Shown one piece after another: positions 17,887 through 25,791 of a stretch of 64,000 nt of DNA. Both the position numbers and the translations under genes were made by a program. Source of the DNA: Natronomonas marina (GTDB lineage: Archaea > Halobacteriota > Halobacteria > Halobacteriales > Haloarculaceae); assembly GCF_024298905.1 (NCBI RefSeq), contig NZ_CP101154.1:1302001-1366000 (forward strand), given 5' to 3'. A model generated the notes under the pieces. That model had not been told where the DNA came from, searched no databases, and was given only the letters and a program-made list of their open reading frames with translations. The first letter of the stretch is position 1. Each line of letters begins with the position of its first letter.

Positions 17887-19623
17887 ATGCGGCGGGCCAA
17901 GATAGTCTGTACGCTCGGGCCGGCGTCCGACGACAGCGAGACGATACGCGAGTTAATCGAGGCGGGGATGTCGGTTGTGCGGCTGAACGCCAGCCACGGC
18001 ACGCCCGACGAGCGGGCGGCCACCGTCGACCGCGTCCGGGCGGTCGGCGAACGGGTCGAGGATCCCGTGGCGACGATGGTCGACATCTCCGGGCCGGAGG
18101 TGCGAACCGCCCCGACCGACGAGCCGCTGGAACTGTCGGCGGGCGAGGACCTCCGTCTCGTCGAGGGCGATGTCGTCGAGGCGGACACCCTCGGGGTCTC
18201 GACCTCGCTTTCGGCCGTCGAGATCGGCGACCGGGTGCTCTTCGACGACGGCCGCATCGAGACGACCGTCCGGTCGGTCGACGGGGAGGGGGTCGTCGTC
18301 CGAGTCGACTCCGGCGGCCGACTCGGCGGCCGGAAGGGCGTCAACGTCCCGGGCGTCGACCTCGGACTCGACCCGGTCACCGACGCCGACCGCGAGGAGC
18401 TCCGAATGGCCGCCGAGAAAGGAGTCGACTTCGTGGCCGCGAGTTTCGTCGGCTCCGACGAGGACGTCTACGCGGTCAACGAGACGCTGGAATCGTTCGG
18501 TGCCGATGTCCCGGTCGTCGCCAAGATCGAGCGCGCCGACGCCGTCGAGAACCTCGATGCCATCGTCGCGGCCGCAGACGGCGTGATGGTCGCCCGGGGC
18601 GACCTGGGCGTCGAGTGCCCTCTCGAACAGGTGCCGCTCATCCAGAAGCGCACCATCCGGAAGGCGACGACCGCCGGCATCCCCGTCATCACGGCCACGG
18701 AGATGCTGGACTCGATGGTCCACGAGCGCCGGCCGACGCGTGCGGAGGCCTCCGACGTCGCCAACGCGGTACTGGACGGCACGGACGCGGTGATGCTCTC
18801 GGCGGAGACGGCCGTCGGCGACCACCCCGTCCGGGTCGTCGAGACGATGGCCCGCATCGTCCGCGATGTCGAGGCCAGCGAGGAGTACGCCGAGTCCCGC
18901 GAGCAGCGCGTCCCGGCGGCCGGCGACACCCGGACGGACGCGCTGGCCCGGTCGGCGCGCTACCTCGCCCGCGACGTCGGCGCGACGGCCGTCGTCGCCG
19001 TCACCGAGTCGGGCTACACCGCCGACAAGGTCGCCAAGTACCGCCCCTCGGTACCGGTGGTCGCCGTCACACCCGAGGAGAGCGTCCGCCGCCGGCTTGC
19101 GCTCAGGTGGGGAATCCAGCCGCGGTGTCTGCCCTTCGTCGACGAGGACGCGGCGGAACTCATAGAGCGCGCCGCGACCGAGAGCGTCGAGGCCGGCGTC
19201 GCGGCGAGCGGCGACACCGTCGTCGTCCTGGCGGGCATGATGACGGACCTCGAGGGACCGGACACCACCAACACGCTCAAGGTCCACCTGGCGGCGGAGG
19301 CACTGGCCATCGGTCGCGGCGTCAGCCCGGGGCGGGCCGCCGGCCCCGTCTTCTTCGCGCCGGACGGCGATCTGTCGGACTGTCCCGACGGCGCCGTCGT
19401 CGTCCTGCCGGAGCCGTTCGACGACGAGTTCGCCGGCGACCTCCAGGCCGTCGGTGCCGTCGTCGCCGCCGACCGCGGCACCACCAGCCTCCCCGCGGTC
19501 GTCGCCCGGGAACTCGGCGTGCCGATGGTCGGCGACGCCGCCCTCGACGTCGCGGCCGGCACCGTCGTCACCGTCGACGGCGACCGCGGCGTCGTCTACG
19601 AGTCCGACATCACGGGCCGCTGA
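17887..19623 (+). CDS. pyk: Pyruvate kinase with C-terminal PEP-utiliser-like domain
   Basis: 578 residues, longer than the usual 470-480. The A domain starts RRAKIVCTLGPASDDSETIR and has VVRLNASHG. The B domain lies within about 70-165. The catalytic Lys is in PVVAKIERADAVENLD near 212, and the Mg/PEP loop is GVMVARGDLGVE. The activation segment includes PTRAEASDVANAVLDGTDA. The extra domain after about 480 resembles the swivelling PEP-utiliser domain (ATP-grasp partner) found in some Bacillus enzymes. The family motif KGPEIR is SGPEVR here: Glu, linked to potassium dependence, is kept but Lys is Ser. Glycolysis, cytoplasm. Confidence 0.95.
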   Translation: MRRAKIVCTLGPASDDSETIRELIEAGMSVVRLNASHGTPDERAATVDRVRAVGERVEDPVATMVDISGPEVRTAPTDEPLELSAGEDLRLVEGDVVEADTLGVSTSLSAVEIGDRVLFDDGRIETTVRSVDGEGVVVRVDSGGRLGGRKGVNVPGVDLGLDPVTDADREELRMAAEKGVDFVAASFVGSDEDVYAVNETLESFGADVPVVAKIERADAVENLDAIVAAADGVMVARGDLGVECPLEQVPLIQKRTIRKATTAGIPVITATEMLDSMVHERRPTRAEASDVANAVLDGTDAVMLSAETAVGDHPVRVVETMARIVRDVEASEEYAESREQRVPAAGDTRTDALARSARYLARDVGATAVVAVTESGYTADKVAKYRPSVPVVAVTPEESVRRRLALRWGIQPRCLPFVDEDAAELIERAATESVEAGVAASGDTVVVLAGMMTDLEGPDTTNTLKVHLAAEALAIGRGVSPGRAAGPVFFAPDGDLSDCPDGAVVVLPEPFDDEFAGDLQAVGAVVAADRGTTSLPAVVARELGVPMVGDAALDVAAGTVVTVDGDRGVVYESDITGR

Positions 19624-19653
19624 CCTCCCGCCTCGGTCTCACGCGAGTCCGAC

Positions 19654-19661
19654 CAGTTAAG
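19654..19661 (+). promoter_or_regulatory. TATA-like box of the glucokinase-like gene
   Basis: cagttaag lies about 29 bases before the ATG at 19687. Confidence 0.5.
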
Positions 19662-19686
19662 TCCGACCGCGCCCGCCACCCGGTCG

Positions 19687-20649
19687 ATGGCCCGCTACGT
19701 CGGCGTCGACCTCGGCGCGACGAACGTCCGTGCGATAGTCGGCGGCGATGACGGGGCCGTCCTCGGGCGGGACCGACGCCCGACGCCGCAGGGACCCGGT
19801 GTCGACGTCACCGAGGCGGTCCTCGGGGCGGTGCGAGCGGCTTGCGGGGCGGCCGGCGTCGACCCGACCGAGGTCGCCGCTGCCGCGGTCGGTAGCTTCG
19901 GCCCGCTGGACCGCTCGGCGGGGACCGTCACCGACCCCGCGAACCTCTCCGACTCCGTCGGGACCGTCCGGTTGATCGACCCCCTCGGGGATCTCCTCGA
20001 CGCCCCGGTCTCGCTCCACAACGACGCCACCGCCGGCGTCGTCGGCGAGCGGTTCCACGCCGCGAACGACCTCGACGACGTGGTGTACCTGACCGTCTCC
20101 TCGGGCATCGGCGCGGGCGTCTGTGTCGACGGACACGTTCTCTCGGGAGTCGACGGCAACGCTGGCGAGGTAGGTCACCTCACGCTGGACCCAGACGGCG
20201 AGATGGCGTGTGGCTGTGGCGGCCGGGGACACTGGGAGGCGTACTGCTCCGGGCGTGGAATCCCCCGTTACGCCCGCCACCTCCATGGCGACGAGGCGAC
20301 CGACCTGCCGCTGTCGGCGCCGGAGTTCTCCGCGGCGGACGTCTTCGCCGCCGCGGGCGAGGACGCCTTCGCCGACCGGGTTATCGAGGCGGTCGCCGAG
20401 TGGAACGCCCTCGGCGTCGCCACCGTCGTCGACGCCTACGCGCCCGCCGTCGTCTCCCTCGGGGGCGCCGTCGCCCTCAAGAACCCCGACCTCGTCGTCG
20501 GGCCGCTGCGGGAACGCGTCCCCGACCTGGTCGTCTCGAACGTCCCCGAGATCCGACTGGCGGCGCTCGGCGAGGACGCCGTCCTGAAGGGTGCTCTGGC
20601 GAGTGCGACGACCGCTGGAACCGGAGACCGGCGGCGACGGGAGCGGTAG
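19687..20649 (+). CDS. glk: ROK-family sugar kinase (glucokinase-like)
   Basis: 320 residues. The ATP-binding DLGATNVR is at 8-15. The sugar-binding region has LHNDATAGVVGERFHAA (about 111-127) and SSGIGAGVCVDGHVLSG. The zinc-binding ROK signature appears as EVGHLTLDPDGEMACGCGG followed by RGHWEAYCSG. In this version the third Cys of CxCGxxGCxE is His. It lies directly behind pyruvate kinase and its own TATA-like element, so both ends of glycolysis are grouped here. Glucose or fructose as substrate is inferred. Confidence 0.9.
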   Translation: MARYVGVDLGATNVRAIVGGDDGAVLGRDRRPTPQGPGVDVTEAVLGAVRAACGAAGVDPTEVAAAAVGSFGPLDRSAGTVTDPANLSDSVGTVRLIDPLGDLLDAPVSLHNDATAGVVGERFHAANDLDDVVYLTVSSGIGAGVCVDGHVLSGVDGNAGEVGHLTLDPDGEMACGCGGRGHWEAYCSGRGIPRYARHLHGDEATDLPLSAPEFSAADVFAAAGEDAFADRVIEAVAEWNALGVATVVDAYAPAVVSLGGAVALKNPDLVVGPLRERVPDLVVSNVPEIRLAALGEDAVLKGALASATTAGTGDRRRRER

Positions 20650-20854
20650 TAGCTACCGATGCGGTTTTTGTTCCAGCGTGGGTACGACACAACTGCAAGG
20701 CCGAGGCTGCAAATTGAACGAATCCACGTTTGAGCGGAGAAATTCTCTTGGAAACATCCCTAGAGGCTCCGTTTCGAGATCTGCTGATAAGAATTTATAT
20801 CGCCGTATATACCCGGTAGAACGTACTTGGACTGCGGAACAGTAACGATCACAA

Positions 20855-21073
20855 ATGAGCGGTTTAAAGGCACTTATTGAGGCGGTTGCGGACGCGAAGG
20901 ACAAAGAGGCAGACCAACTGGAGATTATGCTCGAAGATCACATTCCTACAGGCGCCATCCGAGATTTAAACGAGCACGAGAGTGAGTCATGGAGGCTCCA
21001 GTTCGAACTCCCAAATCACACCGTGAAAATTGAACAGGACGACTCTATCGTCGTAGACGACACCCAGTACTGA
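20855..21073 (+). CDS. HalOD1 output-domain-like small protein
   Basis: 72 residues. The pattern LKALIEAVADAKDKEADQLE, then IPTGAIRDL, then WRLQFELPNHTVKIEQDDS and IVVDD follows the haloarchaeal HalOD1 domain (helix, helix, three-strand end), which elsewhere is the output part of response regulators. No receiver or other domain is attached. The gene and its surroundings are AT-richer than the neighbours. A TATA-like gaatttatat lies at 20791-20800. It might be a stand-alone signalling adaptor. Confidence 0.65.
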   Translation: MSGLKALIEAVADAKDKEADQLEIMLEDHIPTGAIRDLNEHESESWRLQFELPNHTVKIEQDDSIVVDDTQY

Positions 21074-21160
21074 ATGTATACTTGAACTGCATTGAGTGGT
21101 AAAGCAGCCACTTCACCGGTACCCTTTAATGAGCCAAGCGTCCGGGGACGCGATCCGATC

Positions 21161-21874
21161 CTACATACTGTCTTCTTCGATGCCTTCGATCCCGGACTCG
21201 GTGATGCGGAACCGGGCGGTGTCGCCGGCGGCCTTCGACTGGTGTTTCTCGAGGGTCGCCCGGCGGTTGCCGGCCCGGAACCGTTCCAGACGGAGGACGA
21301 CGCCCGACCAGTGGGTCAGGGTGTGCCCGCCGAGGGGCCGGGCCCTCGAGGAGTCGGACTCGGGGTCAGAGTACACCTGATTCGTGATGACGACGGCCAG
21401 ATCGTGGCGGCGAGCGAGCGACAGCAGGTGGGTCACCTGCTTTGCGACCCGGCGCAGCGACTCGCCGCCGTCGTCGTCGCCGACCCGTTCGAGCCGGTAG
21501 AAACCCGTCGCGCTGTCCAGAACGACGAGATCGACCCCCTCGGCGAGGTCGGCGGCGTCCTGGACCGCCTCCCGCTGTTCGGCGAAGTCCAGGGCGTCCG
21601 TGATGATGACCCGGGAGGCGATGTCCTCGACGGTGCCGTCGACGTCGGCGGCCTTCGCCTCGGCGAGTTGCTCGAACCGTTCGACCGACAGCCCCTCGGT
21701 GTCGATGTACAGCGCCGTGCCGCCGCCGGCCGCGACTTCGATGGCGGCCGACAGCGCCAGGTTCGTCTTCCCGGCCGCCGGCGGGCCGTACAGCTGGGTG
21801 ACGGCGCTGCGCTCGAAGCCGCCGCCGAGCAGGTCGTCGACCGTCTCACACCCCGTCGGGATCGGCTCGCTCAC
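21161..21874 (-). CDS. radB: DNA repair and recombination protein RadB
   Basis: 237 residues, a RecA-like core without the RadA N-terminal domain, which defines RadB. Walker A is GPPAAGKTNLALS (about 30-42). The acidic Walker B segment is VDLVVLDSATGFY near 114. L1/L2-region residues include TNQVYSDPES and PLGGHTLTHWSGVVLRLERF. RadB modulates RadA-dependent homologous recombination in archaea. A clear TATA box (gtataaac at 21898-21905) lies 24-31 bases upstream, so it is probably leaderless. It is divergent from an RNase H-fold gene. Confidence 0.94.
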   Translation of the reverse strand: MSEPIPTGCETVDDLLGGGFERSAVTQLYGPPAAGKTNLALSAAIEVAAGGGTALYIDTEGLSVERFEQLAEAKAADVDGTVEDIASRVIITDALDFAEQREAVQDAADLAEGVDLVVLDSATGFYRLERVGDDDGGESLRRVAKQVTHLLSLARRHDLAVVITNQVYSDPESDSSRARPLGGHTLTHWSGVVLRLERFRAGNRRATLEKHQSKAAGDTARFRITESGIEGIEEDSM

Positions 21875-21897
21875 ACCGACGGGTTGGCCGCGTTCTG

Positions 21898-21905
21898 GTA
21901 TAAAC
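21898..21905 (-). promoter_or_regulatory. TATA box of radB
   Basis: gtataaac on the plus strand reads gtttatac towards radB and is 24-31 bases from its start codon. Confidence 0.6.
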
Positions 21906-21960
21906 CCCGGCAGTTCGAGCGGGCGTCAGGCTCAAGCCAGCACGGACCGACCCACGGGTA

Positions 21961-22674
21961 GTGATAGTCGTCGCCACCGACGATTTCGAGGTCTACCACG
22001 GTGTCGTCGCCGAACTCCGCGACCGGGACGTCCGGTTCACCACCGTCGAACCGGGCGCGGAACTGCCCGGGGACGCCCGCGTCGCCGTCGTCGGTCCGGA
22101 GGACGAACACCCCGACGTGCCCACTGTTCGGGCCGACCCCGCCGACCCACGGCGAGCCGTCGAGGAGGCGGTCGCGCTGCTCCGCGGCGAGGACGGCCGC
22201 ACCGTCGTCGGAATCGACCCCGGTGACCGGCCGGGCGTGGCCGTCCTCCACGGCGAGGCCGTCGTGGCAGCCTTCCAGGTGCCGGCCGAGGAGGCCGCCG
22301 ATCTCGTCGCCGAGGAAGTCGACGACGCGGCCGATCCGCTGGTCCGGATCGGCGACGGCGCCCGCCTGCAGGGGGCGAAGATAGTGGACGACCTCGCGGT
22401 CCCCGTCGAGTTGGTCGACGAGACCGGGACCACGCCGCACCTCGGCACCGGCGCCCGGGGGATGGGCGACGTGCTCGCGGCGGTCAACATCGCCCGCATC
22501 GAGGGCGAGCGCATCGAGGAGCGCGACGTCGAGCCCACTGCCGGCGAACTCCAGCGCATCAAGGACCGCTCGCGGGAGCGAAGCGACGACGACCGGAGCA
22601 TCGACGAGGAACTGGCCCGCCGGGTGGCCACGGGCGAGTTGACCATCGCGGAGGCGCTCGAACGGCACCGGTAG
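21961..22674 (+). CDS. RuvC/RNase H-fold protein divergent from radB
   Basis: 237 residues from a GTG. The N-terminal 75 residues form a small alpha/beta domain. The motif RTVVGIDPGDRPGVAVLHGE (about 80-99) is the first strand of the RuvC/YqgF RNase H fold with its catalytic Asp. Other potential acidic residues are GDGARLQGAK and LVDETGTTPHL. A helical tail rich in Arg/Glu ends with LARRVATGELTIAEALERHR. Archaeal members of this type are unstudied; a nuclease role in recombination or repair fits the shared promoter region with radB but is inferred. Confidence 0.75.
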   Translation: MIVVATDDFEVYHGVVAELRDRDVRFTTVEPGAELPGDARVAVVGPEDEHPDVPTVRADPADPRRAVEEAVALLRGEDGRTVVGIDPGDRPGVAVLHGEAVVAAFQVPAEEAADLVAEEVDDAADPLVRIGDGARLQGAKIVDDLAVPVELVDETGTTPHLGTGARGMGDVLAAVNIARIEGERIEERDVEPTAGELQRIKDRSRERSDDDRSIDEELARRVATGELTIAEALERHR

Positions 22675-22699
22675 CGGTCCGGCGGCCCCGACGACGCCG

Positions 22700-23293
22700 T
22701 CACCCGGCGCTCGGGCCGTCGAGGTACGGGGGCGCCGTCAGCCGGATCATGTGCTCGACCACGAACAGCGCGAAAAGCGCCCCGACGCCGGCCAGCAGCG
22801 CACCCTCGACGATCAGCACCCACCCGACGGTCGCGGCCATGGCCTCGACCGCCGCGGTGACGAGATGACGGGGTCGGAGGGGCGGTTCCGTGCCCATGAG
22901 TGCGTTCTCGACGCCGTGCTGCAACACGAGCAGCGTCGCTAGCACGACGAAGGCGGGGCCGATGCCGCGGGCCGACCACAGCCCGCCGGTGACGACGTTT
23001 GCCCACTGGGTCCAGACGACCACCTCCGTCACGGCCAGGCCGACGGCGTACCAGACGTTCCACTCGCCGGTGCCCGCGAGCGCGATGGCGTCCTCGAGGA
23101 ACAGCCCCACGAGCAGGACGGCGCCGCCGCCGACCGCGAGCGTCGTGTAGACGCCCCCGATTCCCTGCTGGGAGCTGATGACGACGATGTAGACGGCGAC
23201 GGCGGCGGCCTCGGCGACCGTCATCGCCACCGCACGGGGCACCGAAAGCGCCATCCCCGGCGGGATGACGCGACTGACGACGCTGCTCGACAT
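22700..23293 (-). CDS. Six-helix membrane protein of unknown function
   Basis: 197 residues with about six hydrophobic segments: near 15-40, 48-68, 78-98, 108-128, 142-166 and 168-185. The loops hold few charges. No transporter signature or metal-binding motif is apparent. The start MSSSVVSRVIPPGMALSVPR gives a short polar N-terminus. The gene is convergent with the RNase H-fold gene, with 25 bases between stops. Conserved haloarchaeal hypothetical is the best call. Confidence 0.7.
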   Translation of the reverse strand: MSSSVVSRVIPPGMALSVPRAVAMTVAEAAAVAVYIVVISSQQGIGGVYTTLAVGGGAVLLVGLFLEDAIALAGTGEWNVWYAVGLAVTEVVVWTQWANVVTGGLWSARGIGPAFVVLATLLVLQHGVENALMGTEPPLRPRHLVTAAVEAMAATVGWVLIVEGALLAGVGALFALFVVEHMIRLTAPPYLDGPSAG

Positions 23294-23769
23294 TCGGGCC
23301 GAAATGGGTTACTCGACGGGATAGTAATCCGGCGCCTATCCGGGGAAACGGGTACCTACCGCACCCGTCGGCCGGGGGGCCGGAACGTGAACGACCCCGT
23401 CAACGCGGCAATCGAACGGAAGTTCGGTGCAGTCACGCCTCTGGCGGAAGCAGTTTCGCGCACTCGTTATCGAAGTACGTCGTTCACGAGCTGGAACGAG
23501 GGCCCGCTATTTCACATGGCGAGGCGATGTCCGTAACTCCGAGAGGAACGGACTGCCGAATACAGAGCCTCAGTTCAGCAAAAACGGGTTGCTTCGTTCT
23601 ATAGTGAGTGAAACGACTTCCCAGCGCGGTTGCTCACTTCCGCCGGGGAGTGATGCCAGGTCGAATTAAGGCTCCCGGCAGCGAAGTTTAAATATTCACG
23701 ATGGCTAGAGGGCGGCACGGGCGCCGGGAGTCATAGTTCGCTATCCTGCTGGTCGTGCCCACTACTACA
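23294..23769. other. 476-bp stretch with no recognisable gene
   Basis: Base composition becomes AT-richer than the flanks. The open frames here (for example 23427-23669) have composition unlike haloarchaeal proteins. A strong TATA-like element gtttaaatatt lies at 23686-23696 and probably serves the small gene at 23770. Nothing else is evident. Confidence 0.6.
23686..23696 (+). promoter_or_regulatory. Strong TATA-like element before the 73-residue gene
   Basis: gtttaaatatt is the clearest TATA element of this islet. Transcription would start near 23716 and leave a leader of about 50 bases before the ATG at 23770. Confidence 0.5.
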
Positions 23770-23991
23770 ATGACTGCATCATCGAACAGTGGATGTTCGG
23801 AGTCCCCATCGGAGGCGTTCGAGCAGACACTCGCTACGCTGTTGAGGGACTCCTTCGCCAGGGGAACGGAGGTTGAAGGCACATGGGAGATTACCTCGCC
23901 ATCGGATCTGGTACCCGACTGGCGGGTCGTCGTCGAGAAAACCACCGGAAGTGTCCCGCCCGACAACGGTGGTGACTTCGTCGACGAATGA
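23770..23991 (+). CDS. Small acidic hypothetical protein
   Basis: 73 residues: a Ser-rich start, then SEAFEQTLATLLRDSFARGT, VEGTWEITSPSDLVPDWRVV and an acidic tail ending GGDFVDE. It looks like a conserved haloarchaeal microprotein with a helix followed by two strands. A GTG at 23755 would add five residues. There are no Cys and no membrane segment. The two genes that follow are a DUF7344-type regulator and a membrane protein, all in the same direction. Confidence 0.6.
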   Translation: MTASSNSGCSESPSEAFEQTLATLLRDSFARGTEVEGTWEITSPSDLVPDWRVVVEKTTGSVPPDNGGDFVDE

Positions 23992-24184
23992 CGCTGGCTG
24001 CCGAGAAGCACTGAGCAACACATCTGTAACTGGCTCAGAGATACTCCAAACGTTGAATTAGCATCGTGACGTCCTAAGATAGGATTAAGCTACACCGTTC
24101 CGTAGAGGCGATCGTACGCCGCTGCAATCGTACTGGATGGAACCAGTCGAACCATCGTGACGAACGGCGGAGTATGAAATCCCT

Positions 24185-24535
24185 ATGCCGACCAAAGCCG
24201 ACGACAGAAAACCCGAAAGCGTCGACACCGAACCAGCTGTGTCGGCGGTGTTCGAGTTACTGTCTCACCATCGCCGCCGAATTTCGATACAGTACCTCGC
24301 CACGCAGACTGGAACTACCTCCGTGAGTGACTTGGCCGACCAGATTGCACTCCTCGAAGGCGAGCATACCCACGAGCACTACGAGCGCATCTGTACGAGC
24401 CTCGTCCACAACCACCTCCCGAAACTGACCGACGCCGGCATCGTCGAGTACGACCAGGAGCGGGAGGTCGTTGATCTACGCGACCGGGCCACGGATGTGC
24501 TTCCGTATCTGGATCTTGCCGCCAGCGCAGACTGA
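24185..24535 (+). CDS. DUF7344-type winged-helix protein
   Basis: 116 residues. The haloarchaeal DUF7344 pattern is plain: AVFELLSHHRRRISIQYLAT, then SVSDLADQIALLEGE, YERICTSLVHNHLPKLTDAG and IVEYDQEREVVDLRD. This is a winged-helix fold that probably binds DNA as a transcription regulator. The gene lies in an AT-richer islet between two accessory genes. The membrane protein at 24839 is a possible target or partner, by proximity only. Confidence 0.85.
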   Translation: MPTKADDRKPESVDTEPAVSAVFELLSHHRRRISIQYLATQTGTTSVSDLADQIALLEGEHTHEHYERICTSLVHNHLPKLTDAGIVEYDQEREVVDLRDRATDVLPYLDLAASAD

Positions 24536-24838
24536 CACCGTACAGGTCTACCCCTCGAATCGTACCTACGGACGGCTACTCGTCACCCGAAGCGAGGGAG
24601 CACCACGTCCAGTTTTCTATCTCGGCGCGTCCGTCGGTTTTCACTCGCGTCTTCGCAGCCCGTCTCCCTCCGAGTATCGGTTTTCCACTACCACAAGTGA
24701 TCACACAGGAGGGAACGGGCCGCGGATATCCGAATCGGGTGAGCTGTCAACCCCCAGACACAGGGCGTATATCAACCAACTGGGAGGGAACGCATATACT
24801 CTCGTCCGCCGAACGAGTGTGTGATATGAGTGGTAACA

Positions 24839-25687
24839 ATGACCAAGCCAAGAACGGTTCTTCGGAGATGGATGGGTACCCCGACTCGTGACGGACGGGT
24901 CCTCCCGATTACCCGGTGGGTCGCGCGTTTCATCATCCCGTTTCTAGCCGCGGCGTCTCTGGTCCTCTACGGACTGCCCGGTCGGACCACCACGTACTTC
25001 GCGTGGACCATCAGGCCCGATATGACACCGCTCATCATGGGCGCAGGCTACGGGGCGGGGGTGTATTTCTTCTATCGGGTTTCTACCGTCGACGACTGGC
25101 ACACGGTCGCCCCGGTCTTCCTCGGGATCGCTACCTTCACATGGTTGATGGCTATCGCCACCGTGCTCCACTGGGAAAACTTCAACCACAGTCACTTCAC
25201 GTTCGGCCTCTGGGTTTTCCTCTACGCAGTCACCCCTCTCCTCATTCCGGCTATCTGGGCACTCAATCGACGGACCGATTCCGGGGAACCGACGGGAGGC
25301 GACCCCCGTCTTCCACGAGCGGTGCGGGTGCTCGGTGGTGGCATCGGAGTTATCGTCACGGTCAGTGCCATCGCCCTGTTCGTCGCCCCGGTGTTCATGA
25401 TCGATGTGTGGCCCTGGACCGTCTCCCCTTTGACGGCCCGGATTTTGGCGGGGTGGTTCGCACTCTTCGGTGTCGTCAACGGCGTCGTCGTCCTCGACCC
25501 ACGCTGGAGCGCCGCCCGAATACTGGTCCAGAGCCAAATACTTGGCTTCACGCTGGTCTTGATCGGCGTCGTCCGTGCCTGGGATAACTTCGACCCGTCG
25601 AACGTACTGACGTGGGGCGTCGTCGGCGGGATGACACTGTATCTGATCGCCATACTCCTCCTGTATCTCGGGATGGTAGCTCGCTGA
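24839..25687 (+). CDS. Polytopic membrane protein (about eight helices), function unknown
   Basis: 282 residues from the ATG at 24839; a GTG at 24830 would add three. About eight hydrophobic segments are spread from residue 25 to 280 (for example FIIPFLAAASLVLYGL, LGIATFTWLMAIATVLHW, GIGVIVTVSAIALFVAPVFM, LTARILAGWFALFGVVNGVV). A conserved-looking HWENFNHSHFTFG loop has three His and could bind metal or haem. A TATA-like gcatatact lies about 40 bases upstream. Codon usage is a little less GC-biased than the flanking core genes. Confidence 0.7.
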   Translation: MTKPRTVLRRWMGTPTRDGRVLPITRWVARFIIPFLAAASLVLYGLPGRTTTYFAWTIRPDMTPLIMGAGYGAGVYFFYRVSTVDDWHTVAPVFLGIATFTWLMAIATVLHWENFNHSHFTFGLWVFLYAVTPLLIPAIWALNRRTDSGEPTGGDPRLPRAVRVLGGGIGVIVTVSAIALFVAPVFMIDVWPWTVSPLTARILAGWFALFGVVNGVVVLDPRWSAARILVQSQILGFTLVLIGVVRAWDNFDPSNVLTWGVVGGMTLYLIAILLLYLGMVAR

Positions 25688-25791
25688 AGTCCCTCACGTA
25701 GAACCGTCTCGTGTCGATGGATACGCACCCCGTATTGGGCACGACCGCCAAAACCACCACCAGCGATGGGTTTCAGCAGGGTCGGTCGCGC

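Noticed and set aside
23699-23734. An 11-codon frame (MARGRHGRRES) just after the strong TATA element
   Set aside because: It is too short, and its composition is not distinctive; it could be a leader peptide, but nothing supports translation.
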